64,000 nucleotides of DNA from JAIBJN01 sp963839745 (GTDB taxonomy: Bacteria > Actinomycetota > Thermoleophilia > Gaiellales > Gaiellaceae). Every line of letters begins with the position of its first letter. Position 1 is the first letter of the stretch. Of the stretch, positions 17,427 to 25,571 are shown piece by piece. The position numbers were made by a program, and so were the translations under genes. The DNA is taken from NCBI GenBank assembly GCA_963839745.1, contig CAWIWC010000008.1, positions 1-64,000 on the forward strand, given 5' to 3'. The notes beneath the pieces were generated by a model. The model did not search any database, was not told the origin of the DNA, and was given only the letters and a program-made list of their open reading frames with translations.

Positions 17427-17670
17427 CCGACATCAACCTTAGGGGACACTGAACCCGGCCGCGCTCAGGGTCACCTGGCGGCGGTCACGAACGCTCGCCG
17501 GCGCGATGATCCTCAGCCTGTGCCCGTCCGCTTCTGGTCACGTACTGGGATGCGCCCCATCCTTCGCCGGACGACGTCGTCGTCTTGGGGGATGGCCAGA
17601 ACCCTCGGCGTCCTCGCCTAAGGCGAGTGACCACGAGGTCGCCGGCGAGTCCTGGCCGGCGTTTCGCCTG
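17427..17670. other. Intergenic region with a strong hairpin
   Basis: No gene is supported. A perfect inverted repeat CTCGCC-TAA-GGCGAG lies at 17613-17627. It may end a transcript or belong to the control region of the reductase gene that starts at 17828. Confidence 0.35.
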
Positions 17671-17755
17671 TTTAGGGGGCGCGTTTGGGGTTCGCCCCGA
17701 CGCGAGGCGCCTACGTCCGAATGCAGTCTCTACGACGAGATGATCGCTGGTCGCC
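17671..17755 (+). repeat. Dispersed upstream element, copy A1
   Basis: Contains the core TTAGGGG-GCGCGTTTGGGGT (one extra G) followed by TCGCCCCGACGCGAGGCG; the GGGG-TTCG-CCCC part can fold into a tetraloop hairpin. A further 45 bases, ending CTACGACGAGATGATCGCTG, match the copy at 32760 almost base for base. It lies 136 bases (core to start codon) upstream of the reductase gene at 17828, in the same orientation. Confidence 0.75.
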
Positions 17756-17827
17756 GTCAGCTGCCGATCCGAGCACCCCGGCAGCGATACGTCGGCAACT
17801 CGGCCCGCAACCTAGAGGAGGCTCAAA

Positions 17828-18400
17828 GTGGCTCGAACCCGATACTACTGCGCTGCCTCGCTTGACGGATATATCGCAGAGGCCGACGACACGATCGAGT
17901 GGCTCACCGGCTACGAAGGCCGCTACGAGGGAAACGGCGCTCAGCCGCTCGAGGGCGGCTACGACGACTTCTACGCCGGGATCGGGGCGTTGGTCATCGG
18001 CTCGGTGACGTACGAATGGATCCTCCGACACATCGGAGGCGGCGGCGACTGGCCGTACAGCGGAAAGCCCTGCTGGATCCTCACCTCGCGGACTCTGCCC
18101 GTGCCGGAGGGCGAGGGGGTCGACGTGCGGATGGTGAACGCTGCCGTCTCGGACGTGCACGGCGAGATGGTTGCCTCAGGCGGCAACGGCGACCTGTGGA
18201 TCGTCGGAGGCGGGAACGTCGCCTCCCAGTTCGCGGATACCGGGCTGCTCGACGAGGTCGCGGTGACGATCGTGCCGGTGGTGCTTGCTGCGGGCAAACC
18301 GCTGTTCGACCGCCGCCTGCCCAGCGGCGCGATGCAGCTCACGGGCGTTTTCCCCCGGGCGAACGGGATGGTCGAGCTGCGCTACGCAATCAGGAACTAA
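17828..18400 (+). CDS. Dihydrofolate-reductase-like (RibD C-terminal) protein
   Basis: A 190-residue RibD_C family protein: RTRYYCAASLDGYIAEADD, ALVIGSVTYEWILRH, SGKPCWILTSRTLP, then DLWIVGGGNVASQFADTGLLDEV and TIVPVVLAAGKPLFDRR. The fold binds NAD(P)H and reduces a pterin- or flavin-like substrate; the true substrate of this group is unknown. The GTG start has GAGGAG 8 bases upstream, which makes it secure. A second member follows at 18657, and the dispersed element A1 precedes it. Confidence 0.9.
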   Translation: MARTRYYCAASLDGYIAEADDTIEWLTGYEGRYEGNGAQPLEGGYDDFYAGIGALVIGSVTYEWILRHIGGGGDWPYSGKPCWILTSRTLPVPEGEGVDVRMVNAAVSDVHGEMVASGGNGDLWIVGGGNVASQFADTGLLDEVAVTIVPVVLAAGKPLFDRRLPSGAMQLTGVFPRANGMVELRYAIRN

Positions 18401-18412
18401 CAGGCGGCGCAC

Positions 18413-18452
18413 GGCGTGGGCAGGGTAGTCCTAGGGTCACCTTGCGGCCTGC
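18413..18452 (+). repeat. 40-bp dispersed repeat, copy 1
   Basis: These 40 bases, centred on CCTAGG, match 63795-63834 in inverted orientation with only two differences. The copy begins 13 bases after the stop codon of the reductase gene. It lies in a region (18401-18656) that otherwise holds no supported gene. Confidence 0.8.
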
Positions 18453-18656
18453 GCCTCGGCCTTCCACAGCGGAAAGACGTGGGCGCTGATGGGCGGGTGG
18501 TGCTCGTAGGTCTCGACAATCGGGACGGCGGCCTCGGTTGGTATGCCGAGCCGAGCGGCCGCCGCCGCCGATGAGTTTCGCGCGCTTGCGGGGTCCAAAT
18601 CGGTGCAGCCTGGTCCGACCGAACGACGACCAACCAACGAGAAGGGAACCGCGACC

Positions 18657-19283
18657 ATGAAGCTGACGACCATGACTCAGGTCACCATCGATGGAGTGAT
18701 GCAGGGAAACGGCGCCGCGTCGGATGACCGCAGGAACGGATTCGAGCGCGGCGGATGGGCCCGCGGGAAGGGCGACAAGGACACCGTGACGTTCATCAAC
18801 CAGACCTACCAGCGCGCCGACGCGTTCCTGCTCGGCCGGCGGACCTACGAGCTTTTCGCCGGCTCGTGGGGGTCCTTGACGATCGAGGATGTCCCTGGCT
18901 GGGAGCCCGTCTGGCAGGCGTTGGACACCCGGCCCAAGTACGTGGCATCGACCACCCTCGCCGATCCGGCGTGGTCGGGCACCACCGTCCTGTCCGACGA
19001 CCTTGCGACCGCCATCGCGGACCTGAAGGCCAAGCCGGGGGGTGAGCTGCAGGTGCACGGCAGTGGCACCCTGACCCGGTGGCTGCTGGAGAACGATCTG
19101 GTCGACGAGATGACTCTGATTGTCGTTCCCGTGGTTCTCGGCCAGGGCGCGCGGTTGTTCCCGGACGCCGGCCCGGATCTTGCGCTCGACATGGTCGAGT
19201 CGCGCGTCGACTCGAAGGGCGTGACGATCCAGGTCTTCCGGCCCGCCGGGCGCCCGCAGTACGGAACGTCCACCGCCGACTGA
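18657..19283 (+). CDS. Dihydrofolate-reductase-like (RibD C-terminal) protein, second member
   Basis: A 208-residue RibD_C family protein: MKLTTMTQVTIDGVMQGNG, QRADAFLLGRRTYELFAGSW, PKYVASTTLADPAWSGTTVL, LQVHGSGTLTRWLLENDLVDEM and IVVPVVLGQGARLFPDAG. The ATG at 18657 follows GAGAAGGGAACC. It is divergent in sequence from the gene at 17828, so this is not a recent duplication. Members of this subgroup are common stress-associated reductases with unknown substrates. The metallo-hydrolase gene follows 28 bases downstream and may be cotranscribed. Confidence 0.9.
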   Translation: MKLTTMTQVTIDGVMQGNGAASDDRRNGFERGGWARGKGDKDTVTFINQTYQRADAFLLGRRTYELFAGSWGSLTIEDVPGWEPVWQALDTRPKYVASTTLADPAWSGTTVLSDDLATAIADLKAKPGGELQVHGSGTLTRWLLENDLVDEMTLIVVPVVLGQGARLFPDAGPDLALDMVESRVDSKGVTIQVFRPAGRPQYGTSTAD

Positions 19284-19311
19284 AGAAGGTGAAATAGGCC
19301 CCGGACACACG

Positions 19312-19935
19312 ATGAACGCCCCTACCTCGATCACCATCACGCCAGTCTTCGTTGCCGACCTTTCCGTCGAGGGCGAGCGGATGCCGGTCTACGTGCACGT
19401 CATCGACCATCCCGATGCGCGCGTGCTGGTCGACACCGGCATGACGGAGCTGCACCCGGCGATGGCCGACATGGATCCCCGCCTCCAGCCGCTGAGCGAG
19501 CAGGACTTCGATCTCGCCGGCATCGACATCGTCGTCAACACACACCTGCACGCCGACCACTGTGGCGGCAACCACCTCTTCGCCGGCAAGCCGATCTACG
19601 TCCAGCGTCGGGAGCTCGACGACGCGCGCAGCGAGGACGACTACACCATTCGCGAGTGGGTCGAGGCGCCCGGCGTGCAGTACGTGCCGGTCGACGGCGA
19701 GCACGAGCTGCTGCCCGGGCTCCGACTCGTCCCGGCGCCGGGCCACACACCCGGCATGCAGATGGTCGTCGTCGAGACTGGCGGGCGCCCGCTCATCGTC
19801 GGCGGCGACGTGGCGGTGTGGTTCGGCGAGTTCGACGAGCCGCCCACCGAAGGCCGGCAGCGGGTCCTTGCGCTCGACCCCGAGCTCGTCTGGCTCACGC
19901 ACGAGCGCGAGCCATGGCGACCCCCCACCGTCTGA
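19312..19935 (+). CDS. Metallo-beta-lactamase-fold hydrolase (lactonase-like)
   Basis: A 207-residue MBL-fold enzyme. Zinc ligands are visible: HLHADH (78-83), APGHTPGM, GGDVAVWF and THERE. The overall form (VDTGMTELHP, DIVVNTHLHADHCGGN) resembles N-acyl-homoserine lactonase/quorum-quenching enzymes, but that substrate is not proven. No signal peptide. It lies close behind the reductase gene at 18657 and before a region of mobile-element debris. Confidence 0.88.
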   Translation: MNAPTSITITPVFVADLSVEGERMPVYVHVIDHPDARVLVDTGMTELHPAMADMDPRLQPLSEQDFDLAGIDIVVNTHLHADHCGGNHLFAGKPIYVQRRELDDARSEDDYTIREWVEAPGVQYVPVDGEHELLPGLRLVPAPGHTPGMQMVVVETGGRPLIVGGDVAVWFGEFDEPPTEGRQRVLALDPELVWLTHEREPWRPPTV

Positions 19936-20073
19936 GGCATCACGCCGGCGCTCTCTGAGTCGTCGAGTGGCATGTAACGAGGAGTCTTGTCGAAGAAGAC
20001 GAGAATGATGGGCGCGGAACCCGAGAGGCCCAACGAGCTGTCCCCGATCACAAGGATCGATACAGCCCGCGTG

Positions 20074-20170
20074 CGACCCGTTCAAAGCGCGGCCGGCCGC
20101 AGCTTCATCAAGCCGGGCTCGCCGTGGCAGAACCCGTTCGGGGAGTCGTTCGGCTCCGCCCTCAAGGAGC
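20074..20170 (+). mobile_element. Fragment of an IS3-type transposase (integrase core)
   Basis: The frame around 20074-20170 encodes RSFIKPGSPWQNPFGESFGS, the well-known rve-domain segment just before the catalytic Glu of IS3/IS2-type transposases (usually IxPGxPWQNGYxESFNxxLRDE). The rest of the transposase, its partner orfA and terminal repeats are absent. A relic of an insertion. Confidence 0.65.
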
Positions 20171-20185
20171 CTCGAAACCGAGGAG

Positions 20186-20213
20186 TGGAGGCGGCGGGAA
20201 TCGAACCCGTGCG
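20186..20213 (-). repeat. tRNA/tmRNA 3'-end-like segment (candidate attachment site)
   Basis: On the minus strand this reads as a T-arm, CACGGGTTCGATTCCCG, followed by an acceptor strand CCGCCTCCA, exactly what the 3' end of a tRNA-Ser or tmRNA looks like. The matching 5' half (GGAGGCG) is not present upstream, so this is not an intact RNA gene. Such 3' ends are duplicated when integrative elements insert. It lies between a transposase fragment and an atypical gene. Confidence 0.5.
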
Positions 20214-20230
20214 CGAGCTGAGACGACAAA

Positions 20231-20781
20231 TCACGCTGATTCAATAAGCCTGCCGCTTCTTGACAGGTTCGGGTCGGTGCATGCGGCAAGGTTGAAACAG
20301 CAGGGCCGTCGCTTCCCGCTCTTCATTTTCGAGATACTTACTTCGACCCGTCGTTTGCGCGTATCAGGGTTATGGGTTGCATTGACCCAGCGAACCCATT
20401 CCCAGCGTGCCATCGGCGTTATGTCTTCCCATAGGTCTTGGATCTTCTGAGGCGCCGCTCCCAGAGCTGCCTCAAGATCCTGTGGCACGTTCGGCTCCGG
20501 CCAGTTTTTGAGTGGCTCGATTTCGACCGTGGCGGTGTCACCCGCGCGTACAGCAGCGGCTCGTTGTAACGTTCCATCAATCCTCATCCAGTGGCCAAGG
20601 TAGCCGTCTGGTTCCAACACCGTATGGAACCCATGGCCATTGATCGTTCCTTGTACTGCCACCTGCCCGCGCGACGGCAGTTTCCCGCTTGCTTTCTCAG
20701 GCAAGCGCAAAATAGTGGATTTTTCAATCGTGTACAGCGTGGCGTCGAAACGAATGGTGGCACCCCTGTGCGCTGACTCAT
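20231..20781 (-). CDS. DUF1905/YdeI-like protein, frameshifted near its start
   Basis: About 183 residues of a DUF1905 protein: RFDATLYTIEKSTILRLPEKASGKLPSRG, VQGTINGHGFHTVLEPDG, AVRAGDTATVEIEPLKNWPEP, then a bacteriocin-protection (OmdA/YdeI) type C-terminus PMARWEWVRWVNATHNPDTRKRRVEVSISKM and CCFNLAACTDP. The natural ATG (20781) and the conserved body are in different frames; one base is missing near 20755-20770, probably in a GGGG run. Third-position G/C is clearly lower than in neighbours, suggesting recent transfer. It sits beside the tRNA-like segment. Confidence 0.75.
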
Positions 20782-20786
20782 TGTAG

Positions 20787-20879
20787 TCAGTGTGCCGCGG
20801 CACGCCCTGCCGACTCCAAGTCACGCAGCGTGGCCACTGCCTTCTCGATCCGCCGTACGCGCGTCTCGGGCTTCGGGCG
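20787..20879 (-). pseudogene. C-terminal remnant of a YdeI-family gene
   Basis: About 30 codons encode PKPETRVRRIEKAVATLRDL, the standard end of YdeI/OmpD-associated (bacteriocin-protection) proteins, where KRPETRxRRI is followed by a helix. Nothing upstream belongs to that family. It lies directly before the DUF1905 gene, so an older YdeI gene was probably cut here. Confidence 0.5.
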
Positions 20880-20943
20880 TTGGGGACCGACCCGATGTCT
20901 GCGCAGCAGATGGCGAGCTTCACGGAACGAGCAACGGGGGGTC

Positions 20944-21000
20944 ACCCCAAGCGCGCCCCTAATGTTCTTCCGCGGCCCGACGGTCGGGCGGCGAGCAACT
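20944..21000 (-). repeat. Dispersed upstream element, copy B1
   Basis: On the minus strand the 3' end of the LuxR gene is followed by CGCCCGACCGTCGGGCCGCG and then the core TTAGGGGCGCGCTTGGGGT (20944-20962). The sequence after the core diverges from other copies. On that strand the next gene is DUF1905, about 160 bases on. CCCGACCGTCGGG is itself a strong inverted repeat, a possible terminator stem for the LuxR gene. Confidence 0.7.
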
Positions 21001-23926
21001 AGGCGGCAGCGGGCGTCGTGCTCGGTGCGGGAGTCAGGAGGGCCGGGTCGAGTTGCGCGCGGGAGCTGATCTCGAGCTTGCGATAGGCGTGGCTTAGGTG
21101 CACCTCGACCGTCTTGATCGTGACGAAGAGCGTTTGGGCGATCTCCTTGTTGCTCATGCCGTCGGCGGCGAGCTGGGCCACGCGCCGCTCGCTCGCAGTG
21201 AGTGCGTCGAGCCCGGTCTGGACGACCTTTCGGGGTCTCGCGCCGGTGGCGGCGATCTCGTCGTTCGCCCGCTCGGCAAGCCCGAATGCTCCGACCTGTC
21301 GCGCGAGGTCGACACCCTCCCGGAGCCACTCGCGTGCCTCGGTGCGCCGGTTGGCGCGGCGGAGCGCTGCGCCGAGATCGACGAGGGCGCGTGCGTGCTC
21401 GAGCCGAGCCTCTGAGCCGGCGAGCACCTCGACCGCCTCCCGGAGCAGCGCGATTCCCGCCCCGCCACCCTCGACCAGCCCGCGCACGCGCAGCGAGGCG
21501 CCGATGGTGGGCGGGTCACCCCAACGTCGAGCGAGGGCGAGCTCCTCCTCGGCGAGCGCACCCGCTTCCTCGTTTCGGCCGAGCAGTCGAAGGCCTTCGG
21601 CCGCCCAGCTACGCCAGGGGACGCTGCTTGGATTGTCGAAGGGGACGAGGCGAACGGTCTCGCCGACCTGAAGCAGCTCCTCGACTCCCCGCGCGGGGCT
21701 TCCGGTCTCGATACGGAGACGGCCGCGGATGAGCCGAAACCAGATGAGGTGGACCTGGTCGAGCGGGAGCTGCTCCGGGAAGTCACCCTCATCCATGACT
21801 CGCGCCGCCTCGTCCGCATCCCCCTGCTCCAGCAGCGCCTGCGCCAGGAACCCGATGTTGTACGGCCAGGCGACGAGCATCCCGTGCGCGACGCTGAGAT
21901 CGAGCGCCTCGCGCAGGTCCGCGACCGCCGCTCGAAGATCGCCGCGACGGGTCTGCCAGTAGCCGCGCCACATCAACATGAACGCGACGTTGAAGATGTC
22001 GCCGCGTCGGCGAGCCTGAGCGATCGCCTGGTCGAAGATGGAAACCGCTTCATCGAGCAGCCCCGTCTTGGGTAGTACATTCACCGCGTAATAGAACGCA
22101 ATCGAGCCGCTGGCCAGAAGGTTCCCGGGCGCGAGCGCGCGCCGGGCGAGCTCGATCGCGAGCTCGCGGCGCAGACCCAGCCGGTGCTCGTAGTGCGCCA
22201 TCGTCGCGAGCAAGATCTCGCTGCCGAGGCCCCCTTGGAGGGCGTCCAGGTCGAGCTCGCCGATGGCTGCTTCGGCGATGGGATAGGTCTGCGCGTCCCA
22301 CCACGCGGAACTGATCAGCTCCGCCACGAGCAGCTCATAGAGGTCCGGATCTCGCTCCCGATTCATCTCGTCGAGCGCCTGCTGGAAGACCGCAAGGGCA
22401 TCCCCGATCCGATCCGTGAACCAGAGCGCGCGGCCGAGCTCGAGCGCGACCGCGCAGCGCCGCGACCGGTCGGCGAGGAGCTCGAGCCCTGCGCGCAGGT
22501 GGTCGGCTGCGGCCGGGCCGTTCGTCCGCCGCTCCGCAAGGCCGAGCTCGACGAGCACCTCAGCCCGCCCAGCCGAATCGATCTGCTCCTCGAGCGCACG
22601 GCTCAGATAGCCGACCGCGGCCTCGGCCGCGCCCCGCTCGAGGGAGCGCTCGGCCGCCTGGCGAAGCGCCGAGACCACGAACGGGTCGGCCTGCGGGGCG
22701 ACGCGAATGAGGTGCCCTGCTGCGCTCTCAGGCCGGGCGCCGTCCTGGAGCAGCAGCTCAGCGGCCGTGCGGTGTGCGGCGTCTCGTTCGACGACATCGA
22801 GCGTCTCGTAGACGGCGCTGCGGACGACCGGGTGGGAGAACTCGAGCGGATCCTCGCGCCGGAGGAGGTCGAGCCGAACGAGGGCGGCGGCGGCCGGCCC
22901 AAGCTCGCCTGCGTCGACGCCGGCGAGCGCGGCCGCGTGGCGCAGCTCGGCCCCGTCGCCGAGGATCGAGGCGGCACGGAGGAGGGCAAGCGCCTCCGAC
23001 GGCAGGCGGGCGAGGCGAAGCCCGACCGCGCGAGAGACGCCCTGGGCTCCGATTTCGAGCAGCCGAGGCGCCTGCTCGGCGGTCGGGCTGGTTCCCTCCC
23101 GAGCCACCGCGTCGAGCACCGCGCGCACGAAGAGCGGATTTCCGCCCGTCGCCGCTTCGAGGGCAGCACAGAAGGCTTCGTCCGGCTCCAGACCGTGCAG
23201 CTCCCGCGCGAGCACGGCGATCGAACCGCACCCGAGCGGCTCGGGGCGAATCGCAACAACCTCCGGATCGGCGATCAGCTCCGCAGCAAGTGCGGGATCG
23301 CTTCCCTCTCCCTCCACCGGCCGCGTCGCCGCGGCGACGAGCAGAGGTACTCCCTCGAGCCTCCGCGTCAGGTAGAGGAGCCAGCGCAGGGAAGGGGTAT
23401 CGGCCCAGTACAGATCGTCGATCGCGAGCAGCGTCGGCTGCTGCAAGGCGACATTGGCGGCGAGCCAGTAGAGGCCGTGCAGGATCGCGAAAGAGCCCTC
23501 TGCGGCCTCGTCCTCTGAAGCGGCGGGACGCGAGACTCCGACGAGCGGCTCCACCAGCGCGGCAGGCCCCGAGAGCAGCTCCTGGCGGAGATCCGAAGCC
23601 GCGGACGCGAGCAGCGGCTCGAACAGCTGACGAACGATCCCGTACGCAAACTCGCGCTCGAACTCGCCGCCGCGGGCGGCCAACACGCGCATACCCGCCC
23701 CGCCGGCGATCGCCCGCGCCTCGGCAAGCAGGCGTGTCTTGCCGATGCCGGCGCTCCCCTCGATGACGACGAGGCGGCCGCCGCCGCTCCGCGCCGCGTC
23801 GGCCAATGCCCCGAGCGCCGCGACCTGGGTCTCGCGCTCCAGGAGCAAGCTGGTGGTTCCGCCCGAAGGAAGTACACTCGCCGGCGCCATTACGACCGAG
23901 CCGTAGTTCGCGACGCGGGTCGTCAC
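20999..23926 (-). CDS. Giant ATPase-LuxR (LAL-type) transcriptional regulator, copy 1
   Basis: A 975-residue regulator. N-terminal AAA/NB-ARC-like ATPase with Walker A GSAGIGKT (57-64) and Walker B LLAIDDLYWAD (166-176). A long central helical-repeat region, roughly residues 350-880, is typical of MalT/LAL sensors. The LuxR helix-turn-helix is at about 905-955 (LTASERRVAQLAADGMSNKEIAQTL and TIKTVEVHLSHAYRKLEISS). The GTG start overlaps the stop of the kinase gene (GTGA). These proteins couple ligand-gated ATP binding to transcription; the ligand is unknown. A close paralogue lies at 29827-32725 and 3' relics near 37.9 kb. Confidence 0.95.
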   Translation of the reverse strand: MTTRVANYGSVVMAPASVLPSGGTTSLLLERETQVAALGALADAARSGGGRLVVIEGSAGIGKTRLLAEARAIAGGAGMRVLAARGGEFEREFAYGIVRQLFEPLLASAASDLRQELLSGPAALVEPLVGVSRPAASEDEAAEGSFAILHGLYWLAANVALQQPTLLAIDDLYWADTPSLRWLLYLTRRLEGVPLLVAAATRPVEGEGSDPALAAELIADPEVVAIRPEPLGCGSIAVLARELHGLEPDEAFCAALEAATGGNPLFVRAVLDAVAREGTSPTAEQAPRLLEIGAQGVSRAVGLRLARLPSEALALLRAASILGDGAELRHAAALAGVDAGELGPAAAALVRLDLLRREDPLEFSHPVVRSAVYETLDVVERDAAHRTAAELLLQDGARPESAAGHLIRVAPQADPFVVSALRQAAERSLERGAAEAAVGYLSRALEEQIDSAGRAEVLVELGLAERRTNGPAAADHLRAGLELLADRSRRCAVALELGRALWFTDRIGDALAVFQQALDEMNRERDPDLYELLVAELISSAWWDAQTYPIAEAAIGELDLDALQGGLGSEILLATMAHYEHRLGLRRELAIELARRALAPGNLLASGSIAFYYAVNVLPKTGLLDEAVSIFDQAIAQARRRGDIFNVAFMLMWRGYWQTRRGDLRAAVADLREALDLSVAHGMLVAWPYNIGFLAQALLEQGDADEAARVMDEGDFPEQLPLDQVHLIWFRLIRGRLRIETGSPARGVEELLQVGETVRLVPFDNPSSVPWRSWAAEGLRLLGRNEEAGALAEEELALARRWGDPPTIGASLRVRGLVEGGGAGIALLREAVEVLAGSEARLEHARALVDLGAALRRANRRTEAREWLREGVDLARQVGAFGLAERANDEIAATGARPRKVVQTGLDALTASERRVAQLAADGMSNKEIAQTLFVTIKTVEVHLSHAYRKLEISSRAQLDPALLTPAPSTTPAAA

Positions 23927-24627
23927 GGGAGTCTCCCAGCCGGCTCGTCGTGGGGGCGCAACGGGATGCGAGCAAGGATGGTCGTCCCGTCGCCGGGGGA
24001 GCTATCGACCTCGAAAGTCCCGCCGATGGCGCTCAGCCGGTCAGAGAGGCCCCGCAAGCCGGAACCTGCCGTGACGCGCGCCCCGCCGACTCCGTTGTCT
24101 GCGATCTGGGCTGTGAGCGTGCCGCCCTCGGCGTCTATCTCGACGCGAGCGAGCGTGGCGTGCGAGTGCTTGGCTACGTTCGTGAGCGCCTCCGCGACCG
24201 CGAAGTAGATCGCCGCCTCTGCCGCGGGCGCCACGCGTCCTGGCAGGACACGCAGGTCCACGGGCACGGGCGAAGTGGCGACGAGGCCCGCGAGCGCGGC
24301 CGCCAGTCCGCGCTCGCGCAGCGCTGCAGGGTGAATCCCCCGAGCGAGATCGCGCAGCTCCGCCAGGGCCTCCGCCAGTAGCTCAGACGTCTCGGAGACG
24401 AGGTGCTCCGCGGGTGTGCCGCGCGCCTTGGCTTCGGCCTCCTTCAACCTCAGTGTCGCAACGACGAGGCGCTGCTGCGCGCCGTCGTGCAGATCGCGCT
24501 CCAGCCGCCTTCGCGCCTCGTCGGCTGCAGCGACGATTCGAGCCCGAGACTCGTGGAGCTGAGCGCTTGTCAGAGCGCCGGCGCTCAACCCCTCGTCAGT
24601 GTGGAAGACCCTTGCCGACTGCCTCAC
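23923..24627 (-). CDS. Soluble NarL-type histidine kinase without sensor domain
   Basis: A 234-residue kinase core: HisKA_3 with the phospho-accepting His47 in ERDLHDGAQQRLV, then HATPase with the N-box AEALTNVAKHS (Asn150) and DNGVGG. It has no membrane helices and only about 25 residues before the helical domain, so no sensory input domain is evident. The GTG start overlaps the hydrolase stop and its stop overlaps the giant LuxR start, so the kinase may phosphorylate or associate with that LuxR protein, though the latter has no receiver domain. No classical response regulator is adjacent. Confidence 0.92.
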   Translation of the reverse strand: MRQSARVFHTDEGLSAGALTSAQLHESRARIVAAADEARRRLERDLHDGAQQRLVVATLRLKEAEAKARGTPAEHLVSETSELLAEALAELRDLARGIHPAALRERGLAAALAGLVATSPVPVDLRVLPGRVAPAAEAAIYFAVAEALTNVAKHSHATLARVEIDAEGGTLTAQIADNGVGGARVTAGSGLRGLSDRLSAIGGTFEVDSSPGDGTTILARIPLRPHDEPAGRLP

Positions 24628-25571
24628 GGCGTCGCGCCTCCTCCCGGACTCGGAAAACGTGCCGGTGAGAAAGGAGGCCGATCAGTGTCTTCCCCGAGCG
24701 ACCGATCCAAGAAGTCTGCGATAAGTCCGATCAGCTGCCGAAGGGTCGGGTGGCCGTCGTGCATCCATTCGCTGTGACCGGCGCCGTCCAGCAGGTGCAG
24801 CTCGCGCGGCTCTCCGGCGAGCCCGTACAGGCGCCGAGCCTCGTCAGGTGAATAGAGATCGTTCGCGGCTCCATGGGCGAGGAAGAGCGGGCGCGGGGCG
24901 ATCCGTCCAACGAGATGTTCAACGGAGAAGCGAAGCAGATACTCACTCGCCTGGCAGGTGATCGGGAACCCGAAACGGGAGTCCTTGGAGAGCTCGGACT
25001 CGACGTAGTCGCGAGTCGAACCTCGGAGACAGACAACGTCAAAGGCGGGGATCAGCGCCGAGCGCCCGTGACTAAGGCGTTCGACGCGGTCTCGCTCGAG
25101 CCGCTCCATCAACTGCGCCCACGAGGTGTCGTCGTGCAGGGCGCGGGTCGTGCGGTAGCCGTCGGCGATCGCGTTCAGGGCCACAACCGCCGCTACGCGC
25201 GAGTCGTCCGCGGCCTCGGCGATCACCAGCGCCCCACCGAGCCCCCAGCCGAGCAAGACGACCGGAACCGCGGCGGTGTCGTCGCGGCTGCACAGAAAAT
25301 CGACCCCGGCCCGAATGTCCTCGACCTGCTCGCCGGGAACAAGCCGCCCGCGTTCACCATCGCTGAAGCCGAAGCCGCGATAGTCGAAACAGAGGCAAGC
25401 GTAGCCGCGAGGGACGAGCGCCCTAGCGAAGCGGGCGGGCTGCAGGCCCTTCAGACCCAGGTAGCCCGAGCAGGCGATCACGACCGCAGAAGCCGCGGAA
25501 GGCGGGTGCCAGAGCTCGCCATCCAGCCGTAGTCCGTCGCTGAAAAAGCGGACTGGTTCGGGATCACTCAC
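24624..25571 (-). CDS. Alpha/beta-hydrolase-fold protein with Gly at the nucleophile elbow
   Basis: A 315-residue protein with the dienelactone-hydrolase-like fold: VIACSGYLGLKG, CFDYRGFGFSDGERG, the strand-elbow VVLLGWGLGGALV (108-112 GWGLG), PRPLFLAHGAANDLY and LLDGAGHSEWMHDG. The position that holds the Ser or Cys nucleophile in GxSxG is Gly110, so classical ester hydrolysis is unlikely; it may be a lyase, a binding protein or a non-catalytic sensor. The GTG start overlaps the IclR stop and its stop overlaps the kinase start. The four genes thus form one coupled operon. Confidence 0.85.
   Translation of the reverse strand: MSDPEPVRFFSDGLRLDGELWHPPSAASAVVIACSGYLGLKGLQPARFARALVPRGYACLCFDYRGFGFSDGERGRLVPGEQVEDIRAGVDFLCSRDDTAAVPVVLLGWGLGGALVIAEAADDSRVAAVVALNAIADGYRTTRALHDDTSWAQLMERLERDRVERLSHGRSALIPAFDVVCLRGSTRDYVESELSKDSRFGFPITCQASEYLLRFSVEHLVGRIAPRPLFLAHGAANDLYSPDEARRLYGLAGEPRELHLLDGAGHSEWMHDGHPTLRQLIGLIADFLDRSLGEDTDRPPFSPARFPSPGGGATP

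Noticed and set aside
18437..18673. Minus-strand frame ending EHHPPISAHVFPLWKAEAQAAR
   Set aside because: Protein-like wording but no ribosome site or family; it overlaps the start of a secure plus-strand gene and the 40-bp repeat.
20186..20280. Intact tRNA gene on the minus strand
   Set aside because: T-arm and 3' acceptor are good, but no D-arm, anticodon arm or matching 5' acceptor (GGAGGCG) lies at the right distance.
22184..23518. Plus-strand frame of 444 codons opposite the giant LuxR gene, and similar ones at 30989-32347
   Set aside because: Antisense to a gene with complete Walker and LuxR motifs; composition is that of a reversed coding strand.
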